Shown here piece by piece: positions 60,765 through 64,000 of a stretch of DNA of 64,000 bases. Below the pieces are notes generated by a model, which did no database searches, was not told the origin of the DNA, and was given only the letters and a program-made list of their open reading frames with translations. Position 1 is the stretch's first letter. Every line of letters begins with the position of its first letter. A program made the position numbers and the translations under genes. Source of the stretch: JACDDK01 sp038198445 (GTDB lineage: Bacteria > Actinomycetota > Rubrobacteria > Rubrobacterales > Rubrobacteraceae); assembly GCA_038198445.1 (NCBI GenBank), contig JBBPZZ010000121.1, forward strand, positions 1 through 64,000. The letters run 5' to 3'.

Positions 60765-61184
60765 GTGGCCGAACGTAAGAAACAGCCAAAAGAGGACCGC
60801 CGCGGACTCTTCAACGGTCCGCCCAAGTCCCTGTTCGACGACTACGAGGATGAGATAGAGGTACGCGTAAGAGGTCCGCTCTTCCCGCGGCTGGTATTCT
60901 ACGCGCTGCTCACGGTTTTCGGCATCTCTCTCATGCTGACAGTAGATTGGTTCGGGCTCCTGCTTTTGAACGCGAAGGGTGTTTTTCGTCAGATCGGGGT
61001 CCTGAACGCTCTTCGCGTGATGGCCGCCTTGATGACCGGCATATCCATCCCTTCGGTATTGCTCATGCTTCACTACAAGTTTCTCTACTCCTACACTTCC
61101 GAAGAGAATGTCTTCTTCGCAACGACCTTCTCCATCTCTTTCATGCTCGGGCTGCCCTGCGCGCTCGCCTTTTTCTTCGCCTAG
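60765..61184 (+). CDS. Three-helix membrane protein of unknown function
   Basis: A 139-residue protein starting at GTG 60765 (MAERKKQPKEDRRGLFNGPP). The charged N-terminal 40 residues are followed by helices near 45-68, 80-100 and 112-139. A dyad GACGCAT/ATGCGTC at 60726-60747 lies 18 nt upstream and may be an operator. No family recognised. It precedes the ATP-grasp gene by 94 nt. Confidence 0.7.
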   Translation: MAERKKQPKEDRRGLFNGPPKSLFDDYEDEIEVRVRGPLFPRLVFYALLTVFGISLMLTVDWFGLLLLNAKGVFRQIGVLNALRVMAALMTGISIPSVLLMLHYKFLYSYTSEENVFFATTFSISFMLGLPCALAFFFA

Positions 61185-61278
61185 CGTTCTTGGTTTTATC
61201 CAACGGGCCGAAGCGCGAGCCGCGGCTAACCCTTATGCTTGCTTGAAGTCGAAGCCCACCAACGCCCCCGGAGATAAT

Positions 61279-62664
61279 ATGATGAGATTTGAGCGCGAGT
61301 TGTCCGGCCCGAACGAAGTTTTCACCGCCGGGAACGAGCCTTTCCCGCACTACCGGAAGGTGCTGGATGAGATGGAGCGCATGGGGCCGCAAGAGTGGGA
61401 ACGGAGGACCAGCCGCGCCCACGAGAGGCTGTTGGAGGAGCAGCGCGATCTCGGCATCTCCGGCGAGGACAAGGCCCACCCGACGGATTACGTGCCGCGG
61501 ATCATACCCTCGGGAGATTGGGAGGTGTTGGAGCGCGGTCTCATCCAGCGGATGCTCGCGATCAACGAGTGGCTGCGGCGGTTGGAGCGCGGCGATGATG
61601 AGATCGTGCCGAAGGAAGTCATCGCGTCCAGTTCACTCTACGATCCATCCATCCCCACCCGGTTCGGGGAGGTGCCGAACCGGCAGATGGGCATAGACAT
61701 CGTCGCGGAAGAGGGTGATGGCGGCTGGAAGTACCTGGTGATCGAGGACAACGCCAAGATGCCCGTGGGCATCGAACCGATGAGCATGATGCGGTCCCGG
61801 ACCGCCGAGGTGCTTCCCGAGGCCTACGAAGCTCTGTCCGTCCGCTCCCTCGACGACCTGATGGGGCGATTCGGCGAAGTCCTGCGGATGGCCTCTCCGA
61901 ACCCTGACGCTACCCTCGCCATCCTCTCCACCGGCCCGGATGATCAATACTACCTGGACCACAACTACTTTGCCCGCGAGTTGGACGCCATCCTGGCCGA
62001 GAGGCACGAGGTCGAGATGGACCGCAGCGGATACCTGGTCCACAACAAAAGCGGACGCCGGCTGGACATCATCTACGAGCGCATCGAGAGCGGTAGGATC
62101 TACGACGATATCCCCGGTCTTATAGAGGCCCAGGCTTCGGGCAAAGTACACGCGATCTTCGCCCCCAACCTCGGAATCGCCGACGACAAGGGCGTCTACC
62201 CGTTCATACCGGACATGATCCAGACGTACCTCGGCGAAGAACCTATCCTCAAAAACGCCGAGACCTTCTCTCTAGCCGTTGAGGAAGACCGGCGCTACGT
62301 CATGGACCACTTCGACGAGCTGGTAATAAAGAGCCGGAGCGGCTGGGGCGGCAAGGACGTCCTCATAGCCCCCGAGGAGTCCAGAGAAACCATCGAGGTG
62401 TTCCGGGAGCAGGTCCAAGAGAATCCCGTCGAATACATCGCCCAGAGGATGCTCGACTTCTCCACCCACGTCCTCTGCGAGACTGAAGGCAACGACTTCA
62501 ACCTGCGCGACTCCTACGCCGACTACCGGATACACGCCCTCGCCACCGGCCCGGAGACCGTAGAGGCCGTCCCCGGCGCCATGACCCGCGTCGCCGCTCC
62601 AGGCAGCAAGCTGGTCAACATCTCAAGCGGTGGCAAAATGAAAGATACGTGGGTGCTGTGCTAG
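61279..62664 (+). CDS. Circularly permuted ATP-grasp protein
   Basis: A 461-residue protein of the circularly permuted ATP-grasp type (DUF404/407-like), whose members join an amine to a carboxylate, often in peptide-like natural products. ATP-grasp features are the FELDIV-type GIDIVAEEGDGGWKYLVIED, the LVIKSRSGWGGKDVLIAPEE lysine/glycine loop and the closing NISSGGKMKDTWVL. ATG 61279 is preceded by GGAG; the longer frame from 61108 overlaps the previous gene and is rejected. The alpha-E partner gene often found beside it is absent. Substrate unknown. Confidence 0.85.
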   Translation: MMRFERELSGPNEVFTAGNEPFPHYRKVLDEMERMGPQEWERRTSRAHERLLEEQRDLGISGEDKAHPTDYVPRIIPSGDWEVLERGLIQRMLAINEWLRRLERGDDEIVPKEVIASSSLYDPSIPTRFGEVPNRQMGIDIVAEEGDGGWKYLVIEDNAKMPVGIEPMSMMRSRTAEVLPEAYEALSVRSLDDLMGRFGEVLRMASPNPDATLAILSTGPDDQYYLDHNYFARELDAILAERHEVEMDRSGYLVHNKSGRRLDIIYERIESGRIYDDIPGLIEAQASGKVHAIFAPNLGIADDKGVYPFIPDMIQTYLGEEPILKNAETFSLAVEEDRRYVMDHFDELVIKSRSGWGGKDVLIAPEESRETIEVFREQVQENPVEYIAQRMLDFSTHVLCETEGNDFNLRDSYADYRIHALATGPETVEAVPGAMTRVAAPGSKLVNISSGGKMKDTWVLC

Positions 62665-62697
62665 ATCTCATCTGATAGGCGATCTGGTTTTTGGTAG

Positions 62698-63120
62698 CTA
62701 CCGGCTATTCTCCAGCCCATTCTGGAAAGCGGTCCAGGCCAGGGTGGCGCACTTGATGCGGGAAGGGTATTGGATCACTCCCTTCAGCGCCGCGAGGTCG
62801 TCGTCCTCGGGGAACTCCTCGTCTCCGGTCATCATGGACTTGAAGCGCTGGATCTCGGCCTCCGCCTCCTCGCGGCTCTTGCCGAGTAGCCGCCCGGTCA
62901 TCATCGAGGCCGAAGCCTGTGAGATGGAGCAGCCGCGTCCCTCGAACCCTACGCCGGTTACTTTGTCTCCATCGAAGCTGGCATAGACTGTAACTTCGTC
63001 ACCGCAAAGCGGGTTGAGGATATGTTCCTCCAGGTCGGCGTCCTCCAGGGCGCCGTGATGACGCGGACGCTGATAGTGGTCCATGATCGTCTGCGCGTAA
63101 AGCTCTCGTATCATGCTCAT
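62698..63120 (-). CDS. sufU: SufU/NifU-type iron-sulfur assembly protein
   Basis: A 140-residue zinc-containing sulfur-transfer/scaffold protein. Three cysteines are in NPLCGDEV, GRGCSISQAS and RIKCATLAW, the SufU pattern with the insert between the second and third. It starts MSMIRELYAQTIMDHYQRPR. The other suf genes are not adjacent on the visible side (upstream, in the minus direction, lie two DUF190 genes), so the gene looks detached from an operon. Confidence 0.94.
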   Translation of the reverse strand: MSMIRELYAQTIMDHYQRPRHHGALEDADLEEHILNPLCGDEVTVYASFDGDKVTGVGFEGRGCSISQASASMMTGRLLGKSREEAEAEIQRFKSMMTGDEEFPEDDDLAALKGVIQYPSRIKCATLAWTAFQNGLENSR

Positions 63121-63312
63121 GCGGCTGACCCCTCCAGGCGAAAGGGCTCACCGGTTGCTTTAAGCCTCAGGGCCTGTAAGTTGTATCTTGTTTCTTCGGA
63201 GTCGTACAACCCTATCTCCCGTGAACTTTTGACGCTTCGTAGAGAATTTTATCAGTCCCCAGGGAGTGGAGGGTTTTGCAATCCGCCGCGCGGTACGCGT
63301 TGCTTTCAGCGG

Positions 63313-63636
63313 TTACTCTGACGGATACAACTCCACCTCCGCGAGCGTGATCAACCCGCGATCGAGCACTTCGCGGATTCTCGGCAGCGCCGCTTCGACC
63401 TTTCCCCGGTCTCCCACGGCCTCCACCACCAACGGCAGGTCCTGGTGGAACCGTAGAGGTTGGCCGGAGATGACGCCGGAGGCCGGGTCGAAGCCCATGA
63501 TGCCGTGATGGACGGAGACATCCCGCAAATCCGCTTCTCTAAAGGCGTGGACGATTAGCTCGTGAGCCGGTTGTCCCTCGAAGGTCGCGGAATCTGACAG
63601 GTAGATCCTGGCCCTGACGGCTGTTGAAGCTGCCAC
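63313..63636 (-). CDS. DUF190 protein (first copy)
   Basis: A 107-residue PII-like fold protein of the DUF190 family: RARIYLSDSATFEGQPAHEL, HGIMGFDPASGVISG and DLPLVVEAVGD. DUF190 genes are often beside crcB fluoride channels. The start is ATG 63636, 3 nt after the stop of the second DUF190 gene upstream, so the pair is coupled. The 192-bp gap to sufU (63121-63312) holds nothing recognisable. Confidence 0.9.
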   Translation of the reverse strand: MAASTAVRARIYLSDSATFEGQPAHELIVHAFREADLRDVSVHHGIMGFDPASGVISGQPLRFHQDLPLVVEAVGDRGKVEAALPRIREVLDRGLITLAEVELYPSE

Positions 63637-63639
63637 TTT

Positions 63640-63990
63640 TTATCCGCTCTCTTCGTTGGGGACTATCTGCTCGGCCTCTACGTCGGAGCAGAGCACTATT
63701 CCATTCTTGACCGCGCGACGCAGGAAGGGAAGGAAGCTCTGGATCTTCTCTTCGTCGTCTACCATGTCCACGACTAGAGGCAATTTCTCCGCCAGTAGCA
63801 GGATGTTGGCCGAAGAGACGTCGGCGTGCGGAGCGTAACCCATGAAGCCCTTGAAGACCGTCGCCCCGGACAGACCGTTATCCCTGGCGGCGAGCATGAT
63901 AGCCTCGAAGAGCGGGCGTCCCCGGTAGCGCTCGTCCTCGGAAACGAAGACCCGCAGACGCTTGGCCGGTTTCATAGGGTCCGCAACCAT
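63640..63990 (-). CDS. DUF190 protein (second copy)
   Basis: A 116-residue paralogue of the neighbouring DUF190 protein: RLRVFVSEDERYRGRPLFEA, VFKGFMGYAPHADVSSANIL and KLPLVVDMVDDEEKIQSFLP. The start is ATG 63990, 10 bases from the window edge, so any upstream gene lies outside the window. By family context that neighbour is likely to be crcB; this is inference. Confidence 0.9.
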   Translation of the reverse strand: MVADPMKPAKRLRVFVSEDERYRGRPLFEAIMLAARDNGLSGATVFKGFMGYAPHADVSSANILLLAEKLPLVVDMVDDEEKIQSFLPFLRRAVKNGIVLCSDVEAEQIVPNEESG

Positions 63991-64000
63991 TCTCCGAACT

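Overview
The window is a chromosomal replication-origin region from a high-GC actinobacterium. Gene order, GC-rich coding sequence, the fused two-domain EcfA, the tandem glycine riboswitch and the general protein style fit Rubrobacter or a close relative; this assignment is inference, since no 16S gene or database search is available. Genes left of the origin (about 1-21,070) are nearly all on the minus strand. Genes just right of it (from 21,434) are on the plus strand, so both arms are transcribed away from the origin.

Layout. 1-4,733 holds an ECF transporter core (ecfT partial, ecfA fusion), a methyltransferase, a Nudix hydrolase and an AhpD-like protein with an in-frame TGA exactly where the second redox cysteine should be. 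A tRNA-Gly(CCC), an sdhB-sdhA-membrane-anchor operon and rnpB (RNase P RNA) follow to 8,771. From 8,789 to 21,069 lie two small unknown genes, an NYN/LOTUS protein and the classical block gyrA-gyrB-recF-S4-dnaN-[oriC]-dnaA. dnaA is preceded by an unusual GHKL-ATPase/winged-helix fusion. The dnaN-dnaA gap has 13 perfect DnaA boxes, and a palindrome of four more boxes lies beyond the fusion gene. Rightwards come rpmH-rnpA-yidD-yidC-jag, two parS-like sites, rsmG-parA-parB, and a lytic transglycosylase.

28.9-33 kb is an accessory, decaying patch: an IS630-family element, a TetR gene that appears to start at CTG, a broken FAD monooxygenase and remnants of a YhgE/Pip-like protein and another membrane protein. 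33.8-40.2 kb has leuS, an inositol-phosphatase-like gene, csaA, a GntR regulator, a chimeric pseudogene (ethanolamine-permease head joined to a short-chain-dehydrogenase tail) and a cysteine-synthase-like gene. 40.2-44.7 kb is a glycine riboswitch controlling gcvPA-gcvPB-gcvT-gcvH. The remainder is ordinary chromosome: rex, a GNAT enzyme, proS, a TipAS-type MerR regulator divergent from a MOSC protein, a Gmad2 lipoprotein, an M2-like peptidase, a DnaJ-like membrane protein, queG, an aldehyde dehydrogenase, small membrane proteins, MazG-like, an SDR, a circularly permuted ATP-grasp protein, sufU and two DUF190 genes.

The best leads for something undescribed are the AhpD-like CxxU candidate selenoprotein with a SECIS-like hairpin, and the origin-linked ATPase/winged-helix protein encoded between two DnaA-box clusters.
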